26,811 nucleotides of DNA, from contig OMXX01000064.1 of the NCBI GenBank assembly GCA_900315105.1, positions 1-26,811 on the forward strand, in the 5' to 3' direction. The notes under the pieces are model-generated. The model was not told where the DNA came from. It saw only the letters and a program-made list of their open reading frames with translations, and made no database searches. How positions within the stretch are numbered: position 1 is the stretch's first letter; the number at the start of each line of letters is the position of its first letter. Source of the stretch: an uncultured Prevotellaceae bacterium (lineage in GTDB: Bacteria; Bacteroidota; Bacteroidia; Bacteroidales; Bacteroidaceae). Of the stretch, positions 1-8,748 are shown piece by piece. Position numbers and translations under genes: made by a program.

Positions 1-55
1 CTTTGGCTTTCCCTTCGGCCGCCGACCTCTTCGACGTTCAGCCCTCGCTGTCTTG

Positions 56-90
56 AATTATTCGCTGAAGCTCATCAAGCTGAAGCAAGT
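56..90 (-). repeat. Dispersed repeat D, copy 1, behind recX
   Basis: Read on the minus strand, this 35-bp segment runs ACTTGC...AGCTTGATGAGCTT...AGCGAATAATT. A near-identical copy (about four differences, one of them an indel) lies at 16377-16410 behind truB. Both sit just after or near a stop codon. The rest of 1-103 shows no gene that I can recognise. Confidence 0.6.
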
Positions 91-103
91 CGTCGAACTG
101 ACA

Positions 104-547
104 TTAATCTAATATCCTTAGTATCTCATCCATTTCAAACCCTCGTGAGAGGGCGAAGCGAATGAGTTTTCCTCTTATCTCGTATTCCGATTTCCCCGTA
201 ATGGTCTTGCGTTTTGCCTCAATCAGCGGACGAAGTATCTCCTCATAGTTTTTTTCATCTACTTCATCGAGTATCGGGTTATAAATGCTGCTTGGGATGC
301 GTTTCATGTATAGGGCTTGCTCTACCTTCTTGCGTCCCCAACCGTTGAACTTTATCTTTTCCTCAACAAAACAACGCGTATATCTCTCCTCGTCAATGAA
401 TTTCTCCTTTATGAGATATTCCATGACGCGAGCCTGTGTGGCTTTGTCAATTTCCCAACGACGCATCTTGTCGAGCATTTCCTGTTGGCAATGCTCTCCA
501 CGTGCGCATAATGTCGTGAGTTTGGTGAGTACTTGTTGTTCGGTCAT
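104..547 (-). CDS. recX: Regulatory protein RecX
   Basis: RecX is a small cytoplasmic protein that binds RecA filaments and restrains recombination and SOS induction. The 147-residue product is of normal size for the family and built of helical repeats. The family signature is visible around residues 49-79: FIDEERYTRCFVEEKIKF followed by NGWGRKKVEQAL, matching the usual 'DD.rya..fv..k....G...I...L' pattern. It is preceded on the same strand by the MFS transporter gene, separated by a strong hairpin at 609-664, so it may be transcribed separately. After the TAA stop the same frame stays open for another 22 codons (to about position 38) and this stretch includes repeat D; the stop is probably genuine because family members end near here. 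The call is secure; its regulation is not visible. Confidence 0.93.
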   Translation of the reverse strand: MTEQQVLTKLTTLCARGEHCQQEMLDKMRRWEIDKATQARVMEYLIKEKFIDEERYTRCFVEEKIKFNGWGRKKVEQALYMKRIPSSIYNPILDEVDEKNYEEILRPLIEAKRKTITGKSEYEIRGKLIRFALSRGFEMDEILRILD

Positions 548-561
548 GTTTGGAGGTTAGA

Positions 562-600
562 GAGCCCCCCTCTGTCCCCCTGCATAGGGGGAGGGGAGGT
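562..600. repeat. Family C GC-rich palindromic repeat
   Basis: A C-run/G-run palindrome centred on CCCCCTGCATAGGGGG. The same core appears at 2173-2191 in the opposite orientation, and related C-run/G-run palindromes occur at 17772-17804, 23586-23611, 25135-25160 and 25212-25236. Confidence 0.6.
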
Positions 601-608
601 TAGGGGGT

Positions 609-664
609 AGAGGTTAGGGGTTAGAGGGTGTGCATTCCACACTAATCTCTAACCCCTAACCTCT
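609..664. terminator. Perfect 18-bp hairpin between exuT-like gene and recX
   Basis: AGAGGTTAGGGGTTAGAG at 609-626 is exactly complementary to 647-664. The 20-nt loop contains a second GTGTG/CACAC pairing. It begins five bases after the transporter stop codon, in the place of a terminator, but has no U-run on the minus strand, so it may instead be a dispersed repeat or an mRNA 3'-end stabiliser. Confidence 0.55.
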
Positions 665-668
665 AACC

Positions 669-2099
669 TTATTCAACAATAGGCTTATACTTTGGCACGA
701 GTGTCTTCATCAATATCCAAGCGATGAGGTAGGCAACGGCACAGTAGCAGAAGATGATCATATAGCCGGCTGGTTTGCCTGTGACTCCGAAGAATGAAAA
801 AGCGTCACCTTGTCCTTCTGCGTAGGTGAAGAGCTTACCTGAACCTTTGTTGATGAGAAATGATCCAAGTCCGCCGAACATGGTACCGATACCTGTAATA
901 GTGGCGATGGCGCTCTTTGGGAACATATCACCGATAGTAGAGTATAGGTTTGCGCTCCAAGCCTGATGTCCTGCACCTGCAAGACCTATTATTATACATG
1001 GCAACCATACGCTAACACCTGCAAGTGGCTGTGCGAACATTGCAAAGATAGGGAGGAATGCAAAGATGAGCATCGCACGCATACGACCTGCGTATGGATT
1101 CATGCCCTTGTTCTCAACAAATAGCTTTGGTAGATAACCGCCGTATATAGAGAGTACGGTCACGATGAGGTAGAGCACGAAGATAAGCATCTGGCCCGTG
1201 AATGAATTTGACGGATAGCCAAGTTCTGAGAAATAGGCTGGTGCCCAGAAGAGGAAGAACCACCAAACGCCGTCTGTGAGTGCCTTACCAACGATAAATG
1301 CCCATGTCTGACGGTATGTGAAACATTGTCCGAATGAGAGTTGCATACCCTCTTCTTCTGTGACAGGTCCCGTTTCTTCCTGCTTATTGTCAGAGTTGAT
1401 GTATGCAAGTTCTTCCTCGTTCACGTTCTTGCTCTGGTGTGGGTGCTCATACATGAAAGCCCACGCTGCAGCCCAGATGAAACCGATAGCACCGATGATG
1501 ATGAATGACATTTCCCATCCCATTGCTGCTGCAAGGATAGGTATGGTGAGTGGGGCAGCGAGTGCTCCGACGCTTGAACCTGCGTTGAACATACTTGTGG
1601 CGTATGCACGGTCTTTCTTAGGGAAGTATTCTGCTGTTACCTTGATGGCTGCAGGGAAGTTGCCAGCCTCTCCCATGGCAAGTACGATACGGCATGCGAG
1701 GAAGAGATATACGGAAATGGATGTAAACATCAATGTGCCCTTTACCACATTCTCACCGAACCAACCTGTATCGGCAAGGTGGAATGTAGCCCATCCGCAT
1801 GCTGCGTGAAGACATGCACCGAGACTCCAGATTGCAATCGCCCAGATGTATCCCTTCTTTGTGCCCATCCAGTCGATGAACTTTCCTGCAAAGAGCGAGA
1901 TGAATGCATAGAAGATGGAGAATGTGGCTGTGATTGTACCATAGTCATCGTCTGTCCAGTTGAAGTCCTTCGAAATGAAGTCCTTCCATGTGAGCGACAG
2001 AACCTGACGGTCCATGTAATTTACTGTTGTGGCGAAGAAGAGCATCGCGCACATAACCCAACGCCAGTTGGTCATTTTGCTTGTCTGTATTGGAGTCAT
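669..2099 (-). CDS. MFS transporter, hexuronate (ExuT-like) family
   Basis: This 476-residue inner-membrane protein belongs to the anion:cation symporter branch of the major facilitator superfamily, which includes E. coli ExuT (galacturonate/glucuronate). It shows NYMDRQVLSL in helix 1 (residues 27-36), the MFS loop 2-3 motif GKFIDWMGTKKGY (72-84) and RIVLAMGEAGNFPAA (137-151), typical of the hexuronate group. About twelve hydrophobic segments are present. Extra loops compared with E. coli members occur around residues 105-125 and near the C-terminus. The GH105 and GH2 enzymes nearby on the same strand make an unsaturated or ordinary hexuronate a reasonable substrate, but this is inference and related transporters carry other organic anions. 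A Bacteroidetes-type -7 box lies at 2236-2243, giving a leader of about 130 nt that carries family B/C repeats. Confidence 0.85.
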   Translation of the reverse strand: MTPIQTSKMTNWRWVMCAMLFFATTVNYMDRQVLSLTWKDFISKDFNWTDDDYGTITATFSIFYAFISLFAGKFIDWMGTKKGYIWAIAIWSLGACLHAACGWATFHLADTGWFGENVVKGTLMFTSISVYLFLACRIVLAMGEAGNFPAAIKVTAEYFPKKDRAYATSMFNAGSSVGALAAPLTIPILAAAMGWEMSFIIIGAIGFIWAAAWAFMYEHPHQSKNVNEEELAYINSDNKQEETGPVTEEEGMQLSFGQCFTYRQTWAFIVGKALTDGVWWFFLFWAPAYFSELGYPSNSFTGQMLIFVLYLIVTVLSIYGGYLPKLFVENKGMNPYAGRMRAMLIFAFLPIFAMFAQPLAGVSVWLPCIIIGLAGAGHQAWSANLYSTIGDMFPKSAIATITGIGTMFGGLGSFLINKGSGKLFTYAEGQGDAFSFFGVTGKPAGYMIIFCYCAVAYLIAWILMKTLVPKYKPIVE

Positions 2100-2112
2100 A
2101 GTTTTAGTTAGG

Positions 2113-2203
2113 AGGCCCTCGGCCTCTCCTCCCGCCCTCTCCCGTAGAGGTGAAGTCGGAATGTGAAAGGAAGTCCCCCTATGCAGGGGGATTTAGAGGG
2201 CCT
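2113..2203. repeat. Composite palindromic repeat (families B and C) in transporter leader
   Basis: A 91-bp unit bounded by AGGCCCTC and GAGGGCCT. It contains a family B core (GGCCTCTCCTCCCGCCCTCT, 2121-2140), a decayed form of the 33-bp module (AAGTCGGA...ATGTG) and the family C palindrome CCCCCTATGCAGGGGG. It lies inside the predicted 5' untranslated region of the transporter gene. Confidence 0.65.
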
Positions 2204-2235
2204 TTTAAGATTCTATGTTTATAGTTAATTGTCTG

Positions 2236-2243
2236 CAAAGGTA
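2236..2243 (-). promoter_or_regulatory. Bacteroidetes-type -7 box for the MFS transporter gene
   Basis: Minus strand TACCTTTG matches the TAnnTTTG consensus of the Bacteroidetes primary sigma factor. The expected TTTG 19 bp upstream is only weakly matched (TTCC). The remaining 2244-2280 is AT-rich and shows nothing else. Confidence 0.55.
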
Positions 2244-2280
2244 GTGAATAATAATGAGAACAGGAAAGAATTAACATTAT

Positions 2281-4896
2281 TTAATCCTGAAAATACACCC
2301 TCTTCACTCTATTGCTGATTCCTGTCAATACCTCGTATGGGATAGTGTCAAGGGCATCAGACAGAACTGTTACAGGCAGGTTGTCACCGAAAATCTCAAC
2401 GCTGTCACCTTCCTTACATGGGATGTCGGTCACATCAATCATACATACGTCCATGCAGATATTACCGACGTATTCAGCCTTCTTGCCGTTCACAAGACAA
2501 TAGCCGTGACGATTGCCGAGATGACGGTTAAGACCATCGGCATATCCGATTGGGATAGCAGCAATAATGCTGTCCTTGTCAAGAATAGTCCTACGACTAT
2601 ATCCTATGCTTTCGCCTGCCGGAACATGACGAATCTGCAGAATGGTCGTCTTCAATGTGCTGACATTCGAGAGTATCTCGTTGTTTCGTGGATTAATGCC
2701 ATAGAGACCGAGTCCCAAACGGCACATATCCATCTGACGCTCAGGGAAATGCTCAATGCCTGCCGTGTTGCAGATATGACGTAGGATTTTATGCTCAAAA
2801 GCATCTTGAAGAGCCTTGCTCCCCTTCAGGTAGAGGTCATACTGATAGTCAGAGAACTCGTCAAAGTTGTCACCGTCAGAGCCTACGAAATGAGAGAACA
2901 CAGAGCGAGGAATGAGTGCATTCTGATTATTCAGATACTCAATAAGCTTTGGCATATCGTCGATAGGATGGAAACCCAGGCGATGCATACCAGTATCGAG
3001 CTTGATATGTATAGGATAGCCTGTTATACCCTCTTTCCTTGCTGCATGGCGAAGAGCCTCGAGAAGGCGGAAGGAATACACCTCAGGTTCAAGTTCATAG
3101 TCGAACATGGTCTTGAATGCCGTCATCTCCGGATTCATGATCATGATATTTGCTGTGATGCCTGCCCTTCTGAGTTCCACTCCCTCGTCGGCAACGGCAA
3201 CGGCAAGGTAATCGACACGATGATCCTGTAATGTCTTGGCTATCTCCACTGCACCAGCTCCATAACCGTCAGCCTTAATCATGCAGACGAGCTTTGTCTC
3301 AGGCTTCATGAAAGAACGGTAATGGTTGAGATTGTCCACAAGCGCATTAAGATTTACCTCAAGTGTGGTTTCGTGAACCTTTTCTACAAGCAGGTCGGTA
3401 ATCCTATCAAAGCCGAAACTGCGTGCGCCCTTTATTAGTATTACCTCGTCATGAAGTGAAGCGAATGTTGAACTTGCAATGAACTCCTCTGTTGTCTTGA
3501 AGAAAGACTTATCCTCAATTTTTATGATATCAGCACAGTTCTTCAGAGCTTTGCCAATACCAATGAACTTCTCTACGCCACGGCTTACTACAAGTTCCGA
3601 AACCTCTTTATATAGTTCTGCATCATTCACACCCGACTGATATATGTCGCTGAGAATCAGCGTGCGCTTACGTCCTTTATGGTCAGGACGGCGTTGCATG
3701 AAGTCAAGTGCGATGTCGAGCGATGCAAGGTCAGAGTTATAGGAGTCGTTGATAAGCGTGCATCCTCTCTGTCCATCCTTAACCTCAAGGCGCATGGCTA
3801 CAGGCTCAAGAGTCTGCATCCTCTCTTCAAGTTGTTCTGGTGTTATTCCAAGATACAATGCCACCACCGCTGCTGCTATTGAATCCTCAATAAACGCCTC
3901 GCTGATGAAAGGAATGGTAAAGGAATAGCCCCTCACCTGCCCTTCGGGCATCCTCTCCCCAAGGGGCGAGGAGGATGTTACATTTTCTTGTTGTGGGCAT
4001 TCTCTTGAAGGTTCATTAGTAACTTTTCCCTCGCCCCCTGGGGAGAGGGTGTCTGAAGGACGGGTGAGGGGCTGTGTATAAGTATAATATATCTTCGTCC
4101 CCGTCTCTTTCTGTTCTACCTTGCTAATATAGAATGCTGCGGAAGGGTCGGTGAATGACCAACCGAGTTTCTTGCCCTTGAACTCGCTTCTTCTGAGTTC
4201 ACGGAAAACGATGTCGTTATCCTGTGGATAGACAAGTACCTCACAGTCATTGAAAAGCAAGAACTTTTCACGGCATTTCTCTTCGAGTGTGTGAAAATTC
4301 TCTTGATGAGCCTGCCCCAATGTGGTGAATACACCAATGGTAGGCTGTATGATATCCGCAAGGCGCTGCATCTCTCCCATCTGACTTATTCCTGCCTCGA
4401 AGATACCCACGGCACTCCTCTCTTGCAGTTTCCATACTGATAGAGGTACACCAATTTGTGAGTTGTAAGAGCGTGGTGAGCGTGTAACGTGCATTGAAGG
4501 CATGAGTAACTGATAAAGCCATTCCTTCACCACAGTTTTACCATTACTGCCCGTAATGCCGACAATAGGGATGTCGAACTCATCGCGGTGACGCTCTGCA
4601 AGTCTCTGTAGGGCAGCGAGGGTAGAGGGAACGACAAGGAAATTTGTATCTTCCCATTCCTTGTCCGTAGGGATGGAATATGAGTTGCTAACGCAGAAGT
4701 TCCTAACGCCTCTGCGGTGCAGGTCCTCTATATAGTTGTGGCCATCATTACGCTCTGATTGGAGGGCGAAGAAAAGAGTCTCTTCCGGAAAAGACAAAGA
4801 ACGGCTATCTGTAAGGAGGAATGCGATATTGCTATCCTTCTCACCATAGCGACGCGCGCCTAAAAGCGTGGTGATTTTCTCTATACTATATACCAT
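2281..4896 (-). CDS. murF-alr: Bifunctional MurF ligase / alanine racemase fusion
   Basis: Residues 1-505 are UDP-MurNAc-tripeptide:D-Ala-D-Ala ligase (MurF) and about 509-871 alanine racemase (Alr). One polypeptide thus makes D-alanine and attaches the dipeptide to the peptidoglycan precursor, in the cytoplasm. MurF shows the ATP loop GITGSNGKT (113-121) and NDSYNSD (383-389). Alr shows the PLP lysine in MIKADGYGAG (Lys541), CRLGLGLYGI (725-734) and the catalytic tyrosine in SIGYSRR (Tyr766). The fusion is a known Bacteroidetes arrangement. Odd: residues 275-323 (positions 3927-4073) are an in-frame insert made of two inverted family A repeats, read as PLTRPSDTLSPGGEGK and SSPLGERMPEGQVRG, sitting in the loop before the strand YSFTIPF. 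All flanking MurF motifs are intact, so the protein is likely functional. A good promoter lies at 5126-5156. Confidence 0.96.
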   Translation of the reverse strand: MVYSIEKITTLLGARRYGEKDSNIAFLLTDSRSLSFPEETLFFALQSERNDGHNYIEDLHRRGVRNFCVSNSYSIPTDKEWEDTNFLVVPSTLAALQRLAERHRDEFDIPIVGITGSNGKTVVKEWLYQLLMPSMHVTRSPRSYNSQIGVPLSVWKLQERSAVGIFEAGISQMGEMQRLADIIQPTIGVFTTLGQAHQENFHTLEEKCREKFLLFNDCEVLVYPQDNDIVFRELRRSEFKGKKLGWSFTDPSAAFYISKVEQKETGTKIYYTYTQPLTRPSDTLSPGGEGKVTNEPSRECPQQENVTSSSPLGERMPEGQVRGYSFTIPFISEAFIEDSIAAAVVALYLGITPEQLEERMQTLEPVAMRLEVKDGQRGCTLINDSYNSDLASLDIALDFMQRRPDHKGRKRTLILSDIYQSGVNDAELYKEVSELVVSRGVEKFIGIGKALKNCADIIKIEDKSFFKTTEEFIASSTFASLHDEVILIKGARSFGFDRITDLLVEKVHETTLEVNLNALVDNLNHYRSFMKPETKLVCMIKADGYGAGAVEIAKTLQDHRVDYLAVAVADEGVELRRAGITANIMIMNPEMTAFKTMFDYELEPEVYSFRLLEALRHAARKEGITGYPIHIKLDTGMHRLGFHPIDDMPKLIEYLNNQNALIPRSVFSHFVGSDGDNFDEFSDYQYDLYLKGSKALQDAFEHKILRHICNTAGIEHFPERQMDMCRLGLGLYGINPRNNEILSNVSTLKTTILQIRHVPAGESIGYSRRTILDKDSIIAAIPIGYADGLNRHLGNRHGYCLVNGKKAEYVGNICMDVCMIDVTDIPCKEGDSVEIFGDNLPVTVLSDALDTIPYEVLTGISNRVKRVYFQD
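3928..4072. repeat. Inverted pair of family A repeats inside murF
   Basis: Two 44-bp copies face outward: 3928-3971 (minus) and 4029-4072 (plus, more divergent), separated by 57 bp. The family A core on its plus orientation is CCTCGCCCCTTGGGG, then AGAGGATGCCC, then a short variable loop, GGGC and AGGTGAGGGGC. Including one flanking base at each end (A...T-type ends, 3927-4073) the insert is 147 bp, or 49 codons, and it is translated as part of MurF without a stop. Confidence 0.85.
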
Positions 4897-4937
4897 GTTT
4901 CATTAATTAATGAAGTCAAATGTCAAATGACACTGCT

Positions 4938-5127
4938 ACGTGTGCAGCATCCTCGCATGAAGCAAAAAGTGCGTGTCAGCCCTTAAAGGCTGGCGCACGG
5001 TCTTCGATTTTGCGAATGCAACGTGCCAAGCATCCTCGCATGAAGCAAAAAGTGCGTGTCAGCCCCTAAAGGCTGGTGCGTGTCAGCCCCTAAAGGCTGG
5101 CGCACGGTCTTCGATTTTGCGAATGCA
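4938..5127. repeat. Tandem repeat with hairpins in the murF-alr leader
   Basis: Two head-to-tail units, 4938-5020 (83 bp) and 5021-5127 (107 bp). The second equals the first plus an internal exact 24-bp duplication (5053-5076 and 5077-5100). Each unit holds a hairpin, GTGCG...CAGCC / GGCTG...CGCAC, and ends in TTCGATTTTGCGAATGCA. The array lies between the murF-alr promoter and its start codon, so it should be transcribed as a leader of about 225 nt. The gap 4897-5192 holds nothing else besides the promoter. Confidence 0.85.
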
Positions 5128-5156
5128 AAGTTAGAGAAAAAAAATGAAACAGCAAA
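5126..5156 (-). promoter_or_regulatory. Bacteroidetes-type promoter for murF-alr
   Basis: On the minus strand TTTG (5153-5156) is followed after exactly 19 bp by TAACTTTG (5126-5133), a full match to the Bacteroidetes -33/-7 consensus. The -7 box overlaps the end of the second tandem leader unit; the first unit ends in GCAACG instead and so lacks the box. Confidence 0.7.
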
Positions 5157-5192
5157 AAGAAAGGTCAAAAAGAAGATACGTGATATCCTATT

Positions 5193-7622
5193 TTACTTTG
5201 TTGTCAACTTTATCTTTGCTGATTTCATTCCTTCACATTCTGCGGTGAGGGTGACTTGTGAAGGGGCGAAACCAGAACGGAGAATGGCGAGGCATGAACC
5301 GTTGAAGAGAGACTGGTGATCAGTAACGGCAAGTTCGTCGGAACTGATATTGCCATTGCTCATAGCTGCTATGGTGGCATCGCCCGTAACCTTTATCTTT
5401 ACTTCACCCGGAGCGGTAGCCACACGGCGGCCCTTGCTGTCGAGGGCTATGATGCGAAGATGCTGGAGGTCCATACCGTCTGCTTTCCAGTTTGCATTGT
5501 CGTTCTCGATGACGAGCTTGACGGGCTTACCTGTCGTCTCAATCCTGTGCCGTGCGACTATCTTTCCATCGGTTCTTGCTATCGCCTCGCAGTATCCGGG
5601 CTGATATTCTATGTCCTTCCAACGGATCTGATTCCTCATTTTTGCGCTTTGGAGGTCATTCTTCTTTGTACCATAGCTTTTGCCGTTGACAATAAGTTCT
5701 ACCTCTTCGGCATTAGTATAGGTGGTGATGGCAAGTTTCTTGCCGGGAGTACGGTTCCAATGGTCGCTCATACCATCGTTGCCTGTCTGAATACCATTCC
5801 ACATAGCATCGGTCTTGGTGTCTGTAACGGCAATATGCACGAGAGGTTCATCATCCTTGAAGAACGATTTCATATAGTATGCCTTAGGCTTGGGCTCAAG
5901 TGAAAGGTCGAAGACTCCTTGCGCCCAACCTTTCTTTGGCCATCCCTGACTCTCTCCGAGATAATCTATTGCTCCCCAGTAGGCGAGTCCGATAACCTTG
6001 TTGAGGTCCATAGCGAAATAGTTCTCACCCATGGCCGCAACGGATGCCTCCGACTGATAGAAGGTCATCCAAGGGAATCGCTTGCTGTCACCGGGAAAAT
6101 ACATATAGCGATAGTTATACGACTGGAAATCGGTGACCATAGCAAGGTCGCAGGGGAGAGAATCTGTTTCCCAGTTGCGATAGCGAGGATGCATAGCAAC
6201 TGTCACCTTACGAGAGTCGTCGTAACGTAGAAGGAGAGTCTTCTGCAACTTGAATTGTGTTACTCCGAAATCGTTGAACGGCATATCGTTATACGATTGC
6301 AGCTCATTACCCAAAGACCATGCCACCACGCATGGGTGGTTTCTGTCACGGGTTACAAATTCCTTGACGTGCGTCTGCCAAAGGTCCTGATAATGCACTC
6401 GTCCAGCACCTACATACAGGTCGTTCCATTTGTCGTAGAGTTCATCGAGTACGAGTATTCCGTGCTTGTCGCAAAGGTCAAGGAACGACTTTGAATATGG
6501 ATTGTGTGAAGTACGTATGTGGTTGATACCAAACGACTTCATAAGCTCTATACGTTTCTCCATTGCACGAGGATATGCAGCCGCACCAAGAGCACCAAGG
6601 CTATGGTGGTTGGCATATCCCTTGAGAAGAACCTTCTTTCCGTTAAGCCTAAGTCCGAAGTCCGGACCTATCTCCACAGTCCTTATTCCGAATGTCTCAG
6701 AAATCTCGTCAGCAACACTTCCGTCTTCCCTTAGAAGTTGAACCTTTGCAGAATAGAGGTTGGGATGCTCGCAATCCCAGAGCTGCGGATTGTCTATCGT
6801 TATAGTCGGAATCCTTAACTCCTGACCATATTTATAATTCCTTATGCGCTTTATCTCGCATTTGCTTTTGTTGACCTCTGAACCATCAGGAGCAATAATG
6901 CTAACAAGCATTGTAACTGTCGGCTGTTTTGTGTTACATTGCACGTTAGCCGTGATGTTCACCTCGCGATTATCCTTTGTCGTTATATAAAGAGGATGGC
7001 GAAGGAAATACATCTGTGCATCTGTATAGATGATATTCACATCACGGAATAAGCCTCCTCCTGTGTACCAACGTGAAAAATTCGGCTTGCCCGTATCGCA
7101 ATGTACGGCTATGGTATTAGGCTCGCCGTACTTCAGAAGATTGGTAACATCAACCTCGAATCCCAAATATCCGTAGTCTGTTCCTCCTATCTTATTGCCG
7201 TTAAGATAGACATCTCCCACATACATTATTCCCTCGAAGTCGAGTAGGGCGCGACGACCTTTCTCTTCTACGGAGGGGGTGAATGTTCGCACATACCATC
7301 CTTCGCCCATCTCCTTGAAACCACGTGCTGAGAGACGGCTGCGGATATTGGCTCCGGCATCGCTGTTGTCGGGCTTCTCATCGGCGGCAGGTGCTACCCA
7401 AGGCTGCTCTATCTGGAAGTCGTGTGGCACGTTGATTGTCTTCCAACCCTCTTTCTCTGCTTGGGAAACGGTTATGGATGGTGAGGCTGCGCCAAGGTGA
7501 AACAGCCATCCGCGGTTGAGGCTCACCACCTCTCGCGCTTTTTCTGTTTGGGCAAAAGCATTAGAAGAGCACAACAGAAATATTGTGCTCAGCAAGAGGT
7601 TAATATGGAGGGGAAGTTTCAT
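5193..7622 (-). CDS. Secreted glycoside hydrolase family 2 enzyme (beta-galactosidase/glucuronidase type)
   Basis: Product of 809 residues starting at MKLPLHINLLLST, which gives a signal peptide ending near SSNAFAQ. The upstream ATG at 7643 was rejected because it would overlap the GH105 gene. GH2 domains follow in order: sugar-binding domain (about 30-200), immunoglobulin-like domain (205-295), TIM barrel (about 310-595), then C-terminal Ig-like domains. The acid/base is Glu440 in SLGNEL and the nucleophile Glu525 in YQSEAS. Substrate cannot be read from sequence; beta-galactosidase, beta-glucuronidase or a pectin side-chain activity are possible. It starts only 2 nt after the GH105 stop codon, so the two are surely co-transcribed and probably act on the same oligosaccharide in the periplasm. 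Confidence 0.9.
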   Translation of the reverse strand: MKLPLHINLLLSTIFLLCSSNAFAQTEKAREVVSLNRGWLFHLGAASPSITVSQAEKEGWKTINVPHDFQIEQPWVAPAADEKPDNSDAGANIRSRLSARGFKEMGEGWYVRTFTPSVEEKGRRALLDFEGIMYVGDVYLNGNKIGGTDYGYLGFEVDVTNLLKYGEPNTIAVHCDTGKPNFSRWYTGGGLFRDVNIIYTDAQMYFLRHPLYITTKDNREVNITANVQCNTKQPTVTMLVSIIAPDGSEVNKSKCEIKRIRNYKYGQELRIPTITIDNPQLWDCEHPNLYSAKVQLLREDGSVADEISETFGIRTVEIGPDFGLRLNGKKVLLKGYANHHSLGALGAAAYPRAMEKRIELMKSFGINHIRTSHNPYSKSFLDLCDKHGILVLDELYDKWNDLYVGAGRVHYQDLWQTHVKEFVTRDRNHPCVVAWSLGNELQSYNDMPFNDFGVTQFKLQKTLLLRYDDSRKVTVAMHPRYRNWETDSLPCDLAMVTDFQSYNYRYMYFPGDSKRFPWMTFYQSEASVAAMGENYFAMDLNKVIGLAYWGAIDYLGESQGWPKKGWAQGVFDLSLEPKPKAYYMKSFFKDDEPLVHIAVTDTKTDAMWNGIQTGNDGMSDHWNRTPGKKLAITTYTNAEEVELIVNGKSYGTKKNDLQSAKMRNQIRWKDIEYQPGYCEAIARTDGKIVARHRIETTGKPVKLVIENDNANWKADGMDLQHLRIIALDSKGRRVATAPGEVKIKVTGDATIAAMSNGNISSDELAVTDHQSLFNGSCLAILRSGFAPSQVTLTAECEGMKSAKIKLTTK

Positions 7623-7624
7623 TT

Positions 7625-8737
7625 CTATTCCAGCATCTTGCAATACTCGGATGCACCCATGAGGAAGAGACCGAGGGAGTAATCGTCGTAGTCGGGTTCG
7701 CGATTGTAATCGATAGGCTGTGAGGATGCCGGACGGTCACCAGAGCCTTGTACGTAGCCGATGAAACCGTCTTTGTGGATGCTTGACTTGAGGGCGTTCC
7801 ATGCTTTGTTGATGGCAGGCATATACGTTTTCTTGTTGAGCACGCCATTGTTCACTCCCCAGACAAGACCATAGAAGAACTGTGCTGTGCCTGAGAATTC
7901 GGGACCAGCGAAATCCTGTGATACGAGACTCGGATTCCAGAAGCCGTCCTCACGCTGTATTGGCAGAAGCGCCTTTGCCATCAGTTTGTAGTCGCCAAGA
8001 AGCTGATCATAATATTTGTCCGTAGGCTGGAGGCAGTTCATCACACGGCATAGGGCGGTGAATACCCATCCGTTGCCACGACTCCAATAGCAGTTCTTGC
8101 CGTCGCTTTCCTTGTATGGGGCAACGAAATTCTTGTCACGCCACCATAGTCCTTCATTCTTGTTGAAGAGGCCTTTTCCTCCACAGGTGTCTCGTGTCCA
8201 GATGTATGATTTCATCGCAAAGTTGAGGTATTTGCGATTGCCAGTCGCCATTGTCATCATAGCATATCCCGGCATAGCCATCTGTATGGCGTCAATCCAC
8301 GTCCACGCATTATGGCGGTTGTTTGCAATCTGGTTGTTGAACACCTTCTGTATGTTCTTGTACTTATCCTCCTTACCATCGAGGAAGTACCTTTGGCAAT
8401 ACACCTGACCACAGCACATATAGTCGGCATCCGATGTCTCATAATCGCCCCTATAAGGTCCCCACTTATGGAAGTTCCCCCATTTGTCAAGATACGCCAA
8501 ATACTTGTCCTGAGGGTCTTGGTCGTATAACGCGAGAAGTCCTTCATAATATACGGAGCGTGTCCAGAGATTGCTTTCATGGCCTGTTACGAAATCAACA
8601 GAATCTGTAGGGTCATGCCATTTATTCATGAAATAATTGTTTGCCCTGCGTGCCAATTCGAGCACTTCGTCTTTTGTCTGGGCGTTAGCGCCACCCAGAG
8701 ACAGAATTGAGAGGATTAGTAGAAATAAATTCTTCAT
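7625..8737 (-). CDS. Secreted GH105 unsaturated (rhamno)galacturonyl hydrolase
   Basis: GH105 enzymes remove the 4,5-unsaturated uronic acid left at the non-reducing end by polysaccharide lyases, classically on rhamnogalacturonan I (YteR/RhiN). The 370-residue product has a signal peptide (MKNLFLLILSILSLGGANA) and an alpha/alpha barrel. Family features: WTWIDAIQMAMP with the presumed catalytic Asp149, SDADYMCCGQ (102-111), and CYWSRGNGWVFTALCRV near residue 210. Length is normal. It is followed after 2 nt by the GH2 gene. No TAnnTTTG box is seen in 8738-8935, so it may depend on read-through from the radical SAM gene or on an unrecognised promoter. With the hexuronate-type transporter this suggests pectin catabolism, an inference from context. 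Confidence 0.9.
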   Translation of the reverse strand: MKNLFLLILSILSLGGANAQTKDEVLELARRANNYFMNKWHDPTDSVDFVTGHESNLWTRSVYYEGLLALYDQDPQDKYLAYLDKWGNFHKWGPYRGDYETSDADYMCCGQVYCQRYFLDGKEDKYKNIQKVFNNQIANNRHNAWTWIDAIQMAMPGYAMMTMATGNRKYLNFAMKSYIWTRDTCGGKGLFNKNEGLWWRDKNFVAPYKESDGKNCYWSRGNGWVFTALCRVMNCLQPTDKYYDQLLGDYKLMAKALLPIQREDGFWNPSLVSQDFAGPEFSGTAQFFYGLVWGVNNGVLNKKTYMPAINKAWNALKSSIHKDGFIGYVQGSGDRPASSQPIDYNREPDYDDYSLGLFLMGASEYCKMLE

Positions 8738-8748
8738 AGTTGGAAATA

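Noticed and set aside
38..106. Readthrough extension of RecX (22 codons, same frame after the stop)
   Set aside because: RecX proteins end close to the existing stop and the extension contains repeat D; an open frame of this length is easily due to chance.
609..664. Telomere-like repeat because of TTAGGGG strings
   Set aside because: Only two inverted copies in an internal hairpin; nothing suggests a chromosome end.
3927..4073. murF-alr, fkp and folK as pseudogenes because of repeat insertions
   Set aside because: All three frames are uninterrupted and every catalytic motif on both sides is present.
7622..7643. Upstream ATG for the first GH2 gene
   Set aside because: It would overlap the GH105 end and add residues before a clean signal peptide.
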